A stretch of DNA of 19,180 bases from an uncultured Ruminococcus sp. (GTDB lineage: Bacteria > Bacillota > Clostridia > Oscillospirales > Acutalibacteraceae). The stretch lies in the NCBI GenBank assembly GCA_902766305.1, contig CACXDE010000306.1, positions 1-19,180 on the forward strand, read 5' to 3'. Below, in pieces: positions 7,255 through 14,098 of the stretch (position 1 is its first letter; every line of letters begins with the position of its first letter). The translations under genes and the position numbers were made by a program. The notes under the pieces are model-generated. The model was not told where the DNA came from. It did not search any database and saw nothing but the letters and a program-made list of their open reading frames with translations.

Positions 7255-7280
7255 ATCGTAATTTTATATAAAATAACGAT
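7255..7280 (-). terminator. AT-rich palindrome after the amidohydrolase gene
   Basis: A 26-base near-perfect palindrome: ATCGT and ACGAT arms around ATTTTAT/ATAAAAT, one mismatched pair. It lies 16 bases after the stop codon and is followed on the minus strand by a T-rich stretch ending in six Ts. It is probably a weak terminator. The rest of the 7134-7295 gap holds the hpf promoter. Confidence 0.4.
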
Positions 7281-7295
7281 TCATTATATTCAATA

Positions 7296-8504
7296 TCACA
7301 TCCGGGTACTGATCTCTCTGCCAAAGGCATAGACGGCTAAGGGCTTATTTGTGACATCAAAAGGATCACCTTTGAATACAACAAAATCAGCGTCCTTGCC
7401 TTTTTCTATTGAACCTACTCTGTCATATATTCCGCATATCTTAGCCGGAACTGCCGTAATGGCTCTCATTGCGTCAGACTTGCTCATACCGCCTCTTACG
7501 GCAACTGCTGCACTGACCATAAGCAGGTCTATCGGTGTTTCTGGATGGTCGGTTATGAGAGCAGTATTCACTCCGCCTGATGCAAGCATACCGGGAGATT
7601 TTATCGCAAGGTTTTTCAGCTCCGGCTTGCTTCTGTCAGTCATTATCGGACCGGAAAGAACTCCCTCTGTTTCTTCCTTTAAAGCTTCAGTAATTGTATA
7701 ACCCTCCGTACCATGCACTATTACTGCTCTGATACCATATTCCTTAGCTATCCTCAGAGCTGTAAAAATATCATCCGCTGTGTGGGCATGAAAATGTGCT
7801 GCTATCTCACGCCGGATAAGCGGCAGCAAAGCTTCACATTTCGGATCATATTCAGGTTCATCATGATTAGCCGGATCATTCTCGTATTCAGTCTTATTCT
7901 TATTGTATCGTTTTGCTCTTTCGAGTATTTCTCTTATTACTGCTGCAACAGCCATTCTTGTGACAGGCATCTGATCCTTATCGTCATATGTCGTTTTTGG
8001 GTTTTCACCCAACGCAAACTTAACCGCAACAGGAAAACGGACTATCATATCATCAATTCTTTTTCTCATTTTGAGTTTGCCGTATGTTTTAACGGCAGCT
8101 ATCTGACCGGCGACAGGGTTTGTACTTCCCGGACTTATGACTGCTGTGGTAACGCCTGCCATTAATGCCTCATCAAAATATCTATTATTTGTATTAACAG
8201 CGTCAATAACCCTTAATTCCGGAGTAACAGGGTCGCTGTCTTCATTTCCGTCTGTGTCCTCCATACCTACAGAATCACCGAACAGCCCGAGATGGGTATG
8301 TGCGTCCACAAATCCGGGATAAATATCCGCCCCCTCAAGATCCTTTTTCAGAATATTGTATCTTGGCATATTCATCATCTTTCCGAGATCTGTTATTATG
8401 CCCTCTTTTATATATATATATCCCTTATCAATAACATCATTATTGTCATTCATGGTATGTATCCTGACATTTGTAAGCATCAGCTGCTCGACAATTTTAA
8501 ACAT
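7296..8504 (-). CDS. Metal-dependent amidohydrolase (imidazolonepropionase-like)
   Basis: A cytoplasmic TIM-barrel amidohydrolase of the COG1228 type, 402 residues from the chosen start. Metal ligands are visible: HTH after PGFVDA (His69, His71), a probable carboxylated Lys162 in the VKFALGENPK motif, the HFHAHT cluster (237-241), His264 in IVHGTEGY and Asp319 in ITDHPETP. The C-terminus ends with the usual GSIEKGKDADFVV beta-sandwich strand. The substrate is not predictable. The open frame reaches 8561, but those 19 extra codons run through the yabR terminator and match nothing in the family. The ATG at 8504 has AAGGGTG about 8 bases upstream; the ATG at 8480 is an alternative. It follows yabR after a terminator, so its expression depends on readthrough or an unseen promoter. 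Confidence 0.88.
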   Translation of the reverse strand: MFKIVEQLMLTNVRIHTMNDNNDVIDKGYIYIKEGIITDLGKMMNMPRYNILKKDLEGADIYPGFVDAHTHLGLFGDSVGMEDTDGNEDSDPVTPELRVIDAVNTNNRYFDEALMAGVTTAVISPGSTNPVAGQIAAVKTYGKLKMRKRIDDMIVRFPVAVKFALGENPKTTYDDKDQMPVTRMAVAAVIREILERAKRYNKNKTEYENDPANHDEPEYDPKCEALLPLIRREIAAHFHAHTADDIFTALRIAKEYGIRAVIVHGTEGYTITEALKEETEGVLSGPIMTDRSKPELKNLAIKSPGMLASGGVNTALITDHPETPIDLLMVSAAVAVRGGMSKSDAMRAITAVPAKICGIYDRVGSIEKGKDADFVVFKGDPFDVTNKPLAVYAFGREISTRM

Positions 8505-8517
8505 CCCTCTGCACCCT

Positions 8518-8552
8518 TTCAAAAAAATCGGAGAGTCTTCCGACACTCCGAT
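8518..8552 (-). terminator. Rho-independent terminator after yabR
   Basis: Minus strand: ATCGGAG (8552-8546) pairs with CTCCGAT (8533-8527), with an inner GTC/GAC stem after one T-T mismatch and a GGAA loop. A run of seven Ts (8527-8521) follows directly. A textbook terminator 9 bases after the yabR stop and 17 bases before the chosen amidohydrolase start. Confidence 0.88.
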
Positions 8553-8560
8553 ATAAAACA

Positions 8561-9025
8561 TTACTGTTTTGAAGAATTTCCCCTTCGGGAATATCCTCCT
8601 CTTTTGTTTTCCATCCTTTTCAGGTCGGACATCTTTTCATCACTTGTCTGCTTGAATTTTGAAAGCATTTCCTCAAAGCTTGAAGATTCATTTTTCTTAG
8701 ATGACTGCCATTCATAATTACCGGGACGTGCTGAACTTTGTTTCTGTGGACTTGTTTTATTACTTTGATGATTTGTGGGTTTTTTCTGCGAAGGCAATGC
8801 TTTTTTGATTGAAAGACTGATCTTACCGTCCTCACCTATAGTAAGAACCTTTACCTTTACTGTCTGACCTTCAGTCAAAAAATCCTTGATATCGTTTACA
8901 TATACAGGCGCTACCTCGGAAATATGAACCATACCTGTTTTGCCGTCTTCAAGATCAACAAATGCACCGAATTTTGTAATACCGGTGACTTTACCTTCAA
9001 TTACCATTCCAACTTCAAGACTCAT
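8561..9025 (-). CDS. yabR: S1-domain RNA-binding protein, YabR-like
   Basis: A general RNA-binding protein. Residues about 1-72 form one S1 (OB-fold) domain with the typical VGMVIEGKVTGITKFGAFVDL opening strands, then GMVHISEVA and GEDGKISLSIKKA. The rest (about 80-154) is a low-complexity tail rich in Ser, Lys, Gln and Asn, probably disordered. Length 154 is close to YabR of Bacillus. The frame also allows a TTG at 9049, but the ATG at 9025 gives the canonical MSLEVG start, with AGGAG about 14 bases upstream. It follows divIC directly and is the last gene before a strong terminator. Its exact role is unclear in the family. Confidence 0.9.
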   Translation of the reverse strand: MSLEVGMVIEGKVTGITKFGAFVDLEDGKTGMVHISEVAPVYVNDIKDFLTEGQTVKVKVLTIGEDGKISLSIKKALPSQKKPTNHQSNKTSPQKQSSARPGNYEWQSSKKNESSSFEEMLSKFKQTSDEKMSDLKRMENKRGGYSRRGNSSKQ

Positions 9026-9045
9026 ACTGAATTTGCTTTCTCCTC

Positions 9046-9399
9046 TCAATCGCCGGCGATGTTAACAAAAACAACCTCGCCGTTTTTTACATAGTCCAGA
9101 TCCTCTCTCGCTATCTTCTCTACATAGCCGGCATATGCTTTATCATCATTTCTGTCTACAGCATCTGCAACCTTCTTCAGCTCTGCATTTGTCTGCTCCT
9201 GTTTGAAGATATTATCGTTTATCTTCGTAAGCTCGCTTTCAGCATTACGGATACGAATCTGAAGGTCAACCATCAAAAACAAGGAATACAGTGTAATCAC
9301 TATCAAAACAACGTAAAGAAGCACACTTCTTCTGCTTCTGAGCTTCTTTTTACGCCTCTTCCTCCCCAAAGACTTTGACTGCACAAAATCACCATCCAT
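9046..9399 (-). CDS. divIC: Septum formation initiator, DivIC/FtsB family
   Basis: A bitopic cell-division protein that joins the FtsL/DivIB complex of the divisome. The 117 residues comprise a strongly basic cytoplasmic N-terminus (about 9-24, many Arg and Lys), one membrane span (about 26-46), an extracytoplasmic coiled-coil (about 48-80) and the short C-terminal motif AREDLDYVKNGEVVFV typical of DivIC. AAAGGA precedes the ATG at 9399. It lies between yabQ and yabR as in Bacillus. An internal promoter in the 9400-9479 gap lets it be made independently of the sporulation genes upstream, which makes sense for a division gene. Confidence 0.95.
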   Translation of the reverse strand: MDGDFVQSKSLGRKRRKKKLRSRRSVLLYVVLIVITLYSLFLMVDLQIRIRNAESELTKINDNIFKQEQTNAELKKVADAVDRNDDKAYAGYVEKIAREDLDYVKNGEVVFVNIAGD

Positions 9400-9422
9400 T
9401 CCTTTATGTCAACCATATAGTT

Positions 9423-9451
9423 ATTATACAACATTCCCCACATTCTTGCAA
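9423..9451 (-). promoter_or_regulatory. Sigma-A-like promoter of divIC
   Basis: Minus strand: TTGCAA (9451-9446), 17-base spacer, perfect TATAAT (9428-9423). It lies in the only sizeable gap of the yab block, and the predicted start near 9416 leaves a leader of about 17 bases. A second TATAAT occurs at 9465-9460 without a good -35. Confidence 0.75.
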
Positions 9452-9479
9452 GAAAAAACATTATACTTTTTGCATTTTT

Positions 9480-9890
9480 TTATAAAAAATCCGACTTTTT
9501 ACTTCTATGACTATCAGACAACAAATTTTTCTGACAATATTTGGTTATTATATAAAAAAATGCAGCAGTCATTTTTTTTATTTTCCTGAATGCCATTCCA
9601 ACACAGCATTTTATCGTCCTTCCCATCAGAAAATAAAGAATAATAAAACTTACCATCTCGCCGAATACTGTGTAAAATCTGACCTTTCCCTCAGTAAAGG
9701 CAACAGCATAAAGATAATTAGCAAAAAATACAGATATCATAAAAACCATATCTGATAAAAAAATACTGATCCTTTTAGGAGACATTACCTCCCTCAGAAC
9801 TGAACCAACAAAATATACTATCTCTATAGCTGCGCCAAGTACAAAGCTCCATAAAAAAGCCGTTGTCTGTTGTGCTGTCGTCAACTCCAT
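9480..9890 (-). CDS. yabQ: Spore cortex biosynthesis protein YabQ
   Basis: A membrane protein required for spore cortex formation in Bacillus, located in the outer forespore membrane. The 136 residues contain three to four hydrophobic segments (about 10-30, 44-64, 72-90, and a weaker one near 105-117) and a basic C-terminal tail. The opening 'TTAQQTTAFLWSFVLGA' and the later FTEGKVRFYTVFGE are typical of the family. The frame starts 20 codons earlier, but the ATG at 9890 is preferred: AGGTAGG lies 9 bases upstream and overlaps the yabP stop codon, so the two genes are coupled. Its presence supports the organism being a spore former. Confidence 0.88.
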   Translation of the reverse strand: MELTTAQQTTAFLWSFVLGAAIEIVYFVGSVLREVMSPKRISIFLSDMVFMISVFFANYLYAVAFTEGKVRFYTVFGEMVSFIILYFLMGRTIKCCVGMAFRKIKKMTAAFFYIITKYCQKNLLSDSHRSKKSDFL

Positions 9891-9900
9891 ACTGCATAAC

Positions 9901-10167
9901 CTACCTGAATAATCTTGACAGCAGACCGTTTTTTTCTGCTGGTTTATCATGATATATCAGTGCGTCTATATTTCCTTCCATCCGCAGCTCACTTGTTTCC
10001 TGCACAAAGCTATTGATATGAAGGGAATCACCCTCTATATCAAGAACACCCATTTCTGTACTCAGCACAATTTTTTCATCACTGAATTGAGTAACATCAT
10101 TCACACCTGTAATATTCATAATATTCCTGTTTTCAAGTATAAGATTATGTTTTCTTATGTCTTCCAT
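9901..10167 (-). CDS. yabP: Sporulation protein YabP (YabP/YqfC family)
   Basis: A small (88-residue) soluble protein of the YabP/YqfC family, expressed in the mother cell during sporulation in Bacillus. The family pattern is clear: HNLILENRNIMNITGV at the N-terminus, then DVTQFSDEKIVLSTEMGVLDIEGDSLHI, with a basic C-terminus after a short linker. GGAGG lies 7 bases before the ATG at 10167. It is the first gene of a yabP-yabQ pair and is preceded by a SigE-like promoter. A hairpin partly covers its ribosome site. The biochemical role is not known. Confidence 0.93.
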   Translation of the reverse strand: MEDIRKHNLILENRNIMNITGVNDVTQFSDEKIVLSTEMGVLDIEGDSLHINSFVQETSELRMEGNIDALIYHDKPAEKNGLLSRLFR

Positions 10168-10177
10168 AAAACAGCCT

Positions 10178-10225
10178 CCGCATAATTATTTACTCTAATC
10201 TATGCGGAAAATGCCGGATTTATTC
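10178..10225 (-). promoter_or_regulatory. Candidate SigE-type promoter and SD-covering hairpin before yabP
   Basis: Minus strand: GAATAAA (10225-10219), a 14-base spacer, then CATAGATT (10204-10197). This matches the sporulation sigma-E pattern (KMATATT, 14 bases, CATACANT) at 5 of 7 and most -10 positions. CCGCATA (10207-10201) can pair with TATGCGG (10184-10178), which includes the first bases of the CGGAGG ribosome site. A transcript starting at this promoter would begin inside the stem, so the hairpin would form only on readthrough RNA from rqcP. Confidence 0.5.
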
Positions 10226-10228
10226 ATT

Positions 10229-10471
10229 TCAGTTTATTATCTTATACATAAGAGATGCCTCATCCTTTTTCGCATATTCATTTATGCTGACTATCTCTGC
10301 CTTTATCGGATGTGTACCCATTGCGATCTCTATCACATCGCCTACTTTCACATCGTAAGAAGCCCTTGCGGTTTTACCGTTTACAGTTACTCTGCCTGCG
10401 TCACAGGCTTCGTTTGCTACAGTTCTGCGTTTTATTATTCTGCTTATTTTCAGATATTTATCAAGTCTCAT
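10229..10471 (-). CDS. rqcP: S4-domain protein RqcP (YabO), ribosome quality control
   Basis: An 80-residue S4 RNA-binding protein. In Bacillus, RqcP (YabO) binds obstructed 50S subunits next to the P-site tRNA and works with RqcH to extend stalled nascent chains with alanine. The S4 fold fills the protein, from MRLDKYLKISRIIKRRT through the GRVTVNG turn to VGDVIEIAMG. Length is as expected. AGGAGG lies about 5 bases upstream of the ATG at 10471. Its position before yabP-yabQ-divIC is conserved in Firmicutes. A terminator separates it from hup, so it may depend on readthrough or a nearby promoter. Confidence 0.93.
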   Translation of the reverse strand: MRLDKYLKISRIIKRRTVANEACDAGRVTVNGKTARASYDVKVGDVIEIAMGTHPIKAEIVSINEYAKKDEASLMYKIIN

Positions 10472-10483
10472 ACTTCCTCCTAT

Positions 10484-10517
10484 AAAAATGTAAACCGATC
10501 AGAACAGACCGGTTTAC
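10484..10517 (-). terminator. Terminator between hup and rqcP
   Basis: Minus strand: GTAAACCG (10517-10510) pairs perfectly with CGGTTTAC (10497-10490), a 12-base loop, followed by A and five Ts (10488-10484). It comes 22 bases after the hup stop, and its T-run abuts the rqcP ribosome site. Confidence 0.7.
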
Positions 10518-10538
10518 TGACTAAATATTCAATTCAGA

Positions 10539-10817
10539 TTATTTAGCTTCAACAGCATCCTTAAAAGCCTTTCCTGCCTTGAATGCCGGGATCTTTGAAG
10601 CAGGAATTGTGATCTGCTCCTTTGTACGGGGATTAACACCTGTTCTCTCTTTTCTTTCACGGCTCTCAAATGTTCCGAATCCTACAATACGGATATCATC
10701 ACCATTTGCAACCGTTTCAACGATCGTATCAAACACAGCGCTTACGATCTTCTCTGCTTCCTTCTTGTCAATTTCTGCCTTCTCAGCAACCTTAACAATA
10801 AAATCAGATTTGTTCAT
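10539..10817 (-). CDS. hup: Histone-like DNA-binding protein HU
   Basis: The nucleoid-associated HU/IHF family protein, a dimer that bends DNA without strong sequence specificity. The 92 residues show MNKSDFIVKVAEKAEIDKKEAEKIV (dimerising helices), GDDIRIVGFGTFE, then the DNA-binding beta arm RERTGVNPRTKEQITIPASKIPAFKAGK. The frame is open 37 codons further upstream, but the ATG at 10817 gives the exact HU start with GGAGG 9 bases before it. The start lies inside the last codons of mazG (14-base overlap). HU is usually abundant, so an additional promoter within mazG is likely, though none is clear. Confidence 0.97.
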   Translation of the reverse strand: MNKSDFIVKVAEKAEIDKKEAEKIVSAVFDTIVETVANGDDIRIVGFGTFESRERKERTGVNPRTKEQITIPASKIPAFKAGKAFKDAVEAK

Positions 10818-11628
10818 TTTTGTTTTCCTCCGTTTTTTCTCTTTTATTAAATTCTTTCCAAAGTTGGTTCGTTGATCCAGTATCCGAACCCTGTATATCA
10901 ACGCCTCTGTTTTCAGCGAATGTTTCAAATTCCCTGAAACGACTTATATATCTGTCGCAGGCATTATACAGCGATAATTCGCTATCGGTTTTAAGCATAC
11001 CTGACAACCCCGTTATCGAAAACAGCAGTTCTCCGACACACTTTTCATATTGAACCGAATCCTTATCTTTACAGATCTTTTTTAGTATATCCAACTTTTC
11101 TTCTATCAATGCGAACGCTTCATCCTGATTTTCAAGACTCACTCCGCCCCGCACTGATTTCTTTACAAGCTTTTCAGCTCTCATAAGCGACGGCAAGGTT
11201 TTGGCAACACTGTCCATTGTTTCGCTGACCTTACTCTGAGAATGGGTCTTCATCTTTATAGAATCCCAGTTGCTCAGTACCTCATCAGTTGTATCTGCCT
11301 GAACATCGCCAAAGACATGGGGATGACGTATTATCATTTTTCTGCTGACTTCATCTATTATATCAGACAGATCATAATTACCCTTTTCACTTTCAATCTC
11401 AGAGTGAAAAACTACCTGAAACAGAACATCGCCCAATTCTTCACGAAGATGATCGCTGTCACATTCATCTATAGCCTCAACAGTCTCATATACTTCCTCG
11501 ATAAAGTCCCGTCTAATAGACTCATGAGTCTGAACTCTGTCCCACGGACAGCCGTCCGGCATTCTCAGCCTTTTTACTATATCAACAAGATCATCAATAT
11601 CATACTTTTCCTTCAAAACGAATTTCAA
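10804..11628 (-). CDS. mazG: Nucleoside triphosphate pyrophosphohydrolase MazG
   Basis: An all-alpha NTP pyrophosphatase that removes aberrant or excess nucleotides (and acts on dNTPs). The first MazG domain is complete: GCPWD (26-30), QTHESIRRDF, EEVYE (44-48) and EELGD (63-67), providing the acidic Mg2+ ligands of the EExxE...ExxD motif. RHPHVFGDV follows. The second half (about 150-274) keeps only part of the second repeat (LPSLMRAEKL, the WxxIK segment) and ends in a Lys/Glu-rich tail. Length 274 is usual. The start is a TTG at 11628, chosen because the resulting opening (FVLKEKYDIDDL) fits the family; the AGGA is rather close. It lies between spoVB and hup, overlapping the latter. Confidence 0.93.
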   Translation of the reverse strand: MKFVLKEKYDIDDLVDIVKRLRMPDGCPWDRVQTHESIRRDFIEEVYETVEAIDECDSDHLREELGDVLFQVVFHSEIESEKGNYDLSDIIDEVSRKMIIRHPHVFGDVQADTTDEVLSNWDSIKMKTHSQSKVSETMDSVAKTLPSLMRAEKLVKKSVRGGVSLENQDEAFALIEEKLDILKKICKDKDSVQYEKCVGELLFSITGLSGMLKTDSELSLYNACDRYISRFREFETFAENRGVDIQGSDTGSTNQLWKEFNKREKTEENKNEQI

Positions 11629-11663
11629 AATCCTGCACTCCCCAAAAAGACTGCCCTTATATT

Positions 11664-13427
11664 TTACCTTATAAGCTTACGTTTTTCAAGTACTTTCACA
11701 ATTTTATTTCCTTTAGGCATCTGCATAAGATCATCCCGTCTGATGGCCTTTGTAAGAAGCAGCGTCACCGCATACACAATAATAGCCATGAAAACAGCAA
11801 GTATGGTAGAAATTCTCTGAGGAAGCACTATATCAAATATTATCTCAGAAAAATATGCAGCAGCACCGCAAACTATTGAAGCAAAAAGCGGCTTCACAAA
11901 TATAGACACAAAATCAGGAACTATCTTAGTCTGTCTGCAAAGAATGAACAAGGCAGCTACTGTAACAAAACTATAGCATACCATTGAACCGACATTAGCT
12001 CCCTGAATATTTATCTCAGGAATACCGACAAGTATATAGTTGACCACTATCTTTACTATCATGCCTACGGTAAACAATTTCAGCGGTACATCCATCCTGC
12101 CCACTGCCTGAAGCATACTGCAAAGAGGGGTACTTATAGCAATAAAAATAACTGAAATACCCATTATCATAAGAACCTTAGAGCCTATTTCAACCTCATT
12201 TGCAACTGAGGGACTATTATATATCAGAGAAAGCAGAGGTTCAGCAAGCACTGAAAGACCTATACCTGACGGAATAGTAACAAGAACTGTTACTCTCAGC
12301 ACTGTTTCCATACTTTCTTTAAGCTTTGCTTTATTTCCGCTTGTATAAGCAGCGGTAACTGACGGCAGAGCTGTAGTACCAAAAACCTGCGTTACAGCAG
12401 TGACAAGCATCATCAGTGTCAGAGCCATTCCGTAGCATCCGTACAAATAAATATGGGTATTGCCGCCATAATACACCTCATCAGGAATAAGCGAACCATA
12501 AACATTAAGGAGTGCTCCGGGATCAGTTTCCATGATATTGTTTATTCTCATCTGCACAAGAGTAGAATCCACCATATCGGATATACTCATAATAATAGCT
12601 CCGAGTCCTATCGGAATAGCGGTACGCACCATAGTACGTCTGATCTCACTGTTTTTTCTTGGCGGCGGAGAATTTTTCAGATCCTCATAGCTGATACCGT
12701 CACCGCTTCTTTTGAACTTTATAAAAAGAAACAGGAAGCCAACCATGGAACCCAAAGAAATACCAGTAATCGCCGCACCTATTGCCAGCGGCACAGCTGC
12801 CGCATGGGCTTCGGCTTCAGTATGACATTCTATACCCATTACAAAGCCGGTATCAGTGAACTGCTTCATACACAGCTTCATAGTAACATAAGAAGCAGAA
12901 AATCCTACAAACAGCTTACAGGCTGCCTCGATTATTTCCGACACAGCTGTAGGCGTCATATTCCGCATTCCTTCAAAATAACCCCTGTATATAGACATAA
13001 GGCATCCGAAGAATATTGTAGGTGAAAGACACAGAAGGGCAAATATCGTATCCCCGGCATTTATCATTTTCACATATATAAAGCTGCCGGCTATCATCAC
13101 AATGAAACAGCCCAGACCGGCTGCAACAAAGAGCGGTACGGATATCTTCTGTATCTGCCTTACATCCCTGAATCTTTTCTTTGTCACATTTTCCGACACC
13201 ATTCTCGATATAGCTATCGGGAATCCGGCAGTAGACAACATAAAAAGCGGATTATAAAGAGCATAGGCTGCATTAAAAAGACCTGTTCCAACACCGCCGT
13301 ACATACCTGACAGCAGTATCTTATAGACCATACCCATAAGACGGACTATAATCATGCTGGAACCAAGCACCATCGCACCTTTAAGGAACGACTGTCCTTT
13401 TCCTTCCTTTTTCTTCTTTTTAACCAC
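11664..13427 (-). CDS. spoVB: SpoVB-type MOP-family flippase (stage V sporulation protein B)
   Basis: A polytopic membrane protein of the MOP exporter superfamily (MATE/MurJ/SpoVB group). SpoVB-type proteins are thought to flip lipid-linked peptidoglycan precursors, in particular for spore cortex. The 587 residues begin with a Lys-rich tip (VKKKKKEGKG) and then GAMVLGSSMIIVRLMGMVYKILL, the first membrane helix with the family Arg. About 14 helices can be counted. Family hallmarks such as RMVSENV and the FEGM..M.P turn are visible. It is longer than the roughly 520 residues usual for SpoVB, because of inserted loops near 195-225 and 300-330. The start is GTG at 13427 with AAAGGATG nearby. A small CCTTT/AAAGG hairpin covers that site. 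Position before mazG matches Firmicutes order. Confidence 0.9.
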   Translation of the reverse strand: MVKKKKKEGKGQSFLKGAMVLGSSMIIVRLMGMVYKILLSGMYGGVGTGLFNAAYALYNPLFMLSTAGFPIAISRMVSENVTKKRFRDVRQIQKISVPLFVAAGLGCFIVMIAGSFIYVKMINAGDTIFALLCLSPTIFFGCLMSIYRGYFEGMRNMTPTAVSEIIEAACKLFVGFSASYVTMKLCMKQFTDTGFVMGIECHTEAEAHAAAVPLAIGAAITGISLGSMVGFLFLFIKFKRSGDGISYEDLKNSPPPRKNSEIRRTMVRTAIPIGLGAIIMSISDMVDSTLVQMRINNIMETDPGALLNVYGSLIPDEVYYGGNTHIYLYGCYGMALTLMMLVTAVTQVFGTTALPSVTAAYTSGNKAKLKESMETVLRVTVLVTIPSGIGLSVLAEPLLSLIYNSPSVANEVEIGSKVLMIMGISVIFIAISTPLCSMLQAVGRMDVPLKLFTVGMIVKIVVNYILVGIPEINIQGANVGSMVCYSFVTVAALFILCRQTKIVPDFVSIFVKPLFASIVCGAAAYFSEIIFDIVLPQRISTILAVFMAIIVYAVTLLLTKAIRRDDLMQMPKGNKIVKVLEKRKLIR

Positions 13428-13479
13428 TAAAGCACATCCTTTCGGAAAGGAAAATAGAACCCTAAGTTAAAAAGAACCA

Positions 13480-13923
13480 TCAAAGCAGCTCATCATCTGC
13501 AAAATTGTCTTCAGCAAAATCTATCACATCATCAGGAGACATATGGTCTGTTTCATCCTGATTATTCAAAAGCTTTTCTCCGCAGTTATTACAGAACACT
13601 GCACCCTTTGCGTTATATGCACCGCAGCACTCACATTTAATCTTCTTCTTAGAAGCAGCGATCATATCATTTATTGACTCAAGATGAGCCTTAAGCTCTT
13701 TGATCTTATCTGCAATTTCTTCCTTGTTTTTGGAATAATCTTTTCCTGTAGTCATTTCCTCAAAGGCAAGTCTTCCAAGGAACTGATACTTTTGGGAAAT
13801 CTCACCCTTAAGATCAGCGGCTGCCAGTTTCAGCTTTGAAACATCAACGATCTCTCCGGCTTTTTTGCCAACTGTGCCGACTACAGTTTTAGCATTAAGC
13901 ATTACATCTTCAAAAATACCCAT
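13480..13923 (-). CDS. Zinc-ribbon protein with helical N-terminal domain
   Basis: A 147-residue cytoplasmic protein of unknown function. Residues 1-92 are helical and charged, probably coiled-coil (ADLKGEISQKYQFLGRLAFEEM, then EEIADKIKELKAHLESIND). A zinc ribbon follows, with Cys97/Cys100 and Cys111/Cys114 (CxxC-10-CxxC), and then an acidic C-terminal tail (DFAEDNFADDELL). Similar proteins are common in Clostridia without an assigned role. The start was placed at the ATG at 13923, with AAAGGAG 8 bases upstream, rather than ten codons earlier. It has a good promoter. Only 52 bases separate it from spoVB and no terminator is seen, so it may lead that operon. Confidence 0.85.
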   Translation of the reverse strand: MGIFEDVMLNAKTVVGTVGKKAGEIVDVSKLKLAAADLKGEISQKYQFLGRLAFEEMTTGKDYSKNKEEIADKIKELKAHLESINDMIAASKKKIKCECCGAYNAKGAVFCNNCGEKLLNNQDETDHMSPDDVIDFAEDNFADDELL

Positions 13924-13988
13924 AGCCAATTCTCCTTTAAAATTCTTAATCACAATCCGTCTTTCAGAATACTAAAATCACCTAAAAA

Positions 13989-14017
13989 ATTATAACACCT
14001 TTACTGCGATTCTTCAA
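13989..14017 (-). promoter_or_regulatory. Sigma-A-like promoter of the zinc-ribbon/spoVB unit
   Basis: Minus strand: TTGAAG (14017-14012), 17-base spacer, perfect TATAAT (13994-13989) with TGT directly upstream (extended -10). The leader is about 60 bases. One of the best promoter matches in the window. Confidence 0.8.
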
Positions 14018-14061
14018 GGACTTTCAAATATTTTCGGAAAAATAAACGAATATTTCACACA

Positions 14062-14080
14062 AACAGCCCTGCTTGCTGTT
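14062..14080 (-). terminator. Weak candidate terminator after the nucleoside kinase gene
   Basis: AACAGC (14062-14067) and GCTGTT (14075-14080) form a 6-bp stem with a 7-base loop, 19 bases after the stop codon. The following minus-strand sequence is only modestly T-rich. Confidence 0.35.
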
Positions 14081-14098
14081 ATCTATATTGAACAGATT

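Noticed and set aside
8505..8561. N-terminal extension of the amidohydrolase to the ATG overlapping the yabR stop
   Set aside because: The 19 codons coincide with a strong terminator and do not resemble amidohydrolase N-termini.
10804..10817. Frameshift or fusion between mazG and hup
   Set aside because: The 14-base overlap is in different frames, with a proper stop for mazG and a GGAGG-driven start for HU; it is ordinary gene overlap.
11242..11820. Plus-strand open frame of 192 codons opposite mazG and the spoVB end
   Set aside because: It is opposite conserved genes, spans the gap between them, and has neither ribosome site nor plausible protein features.
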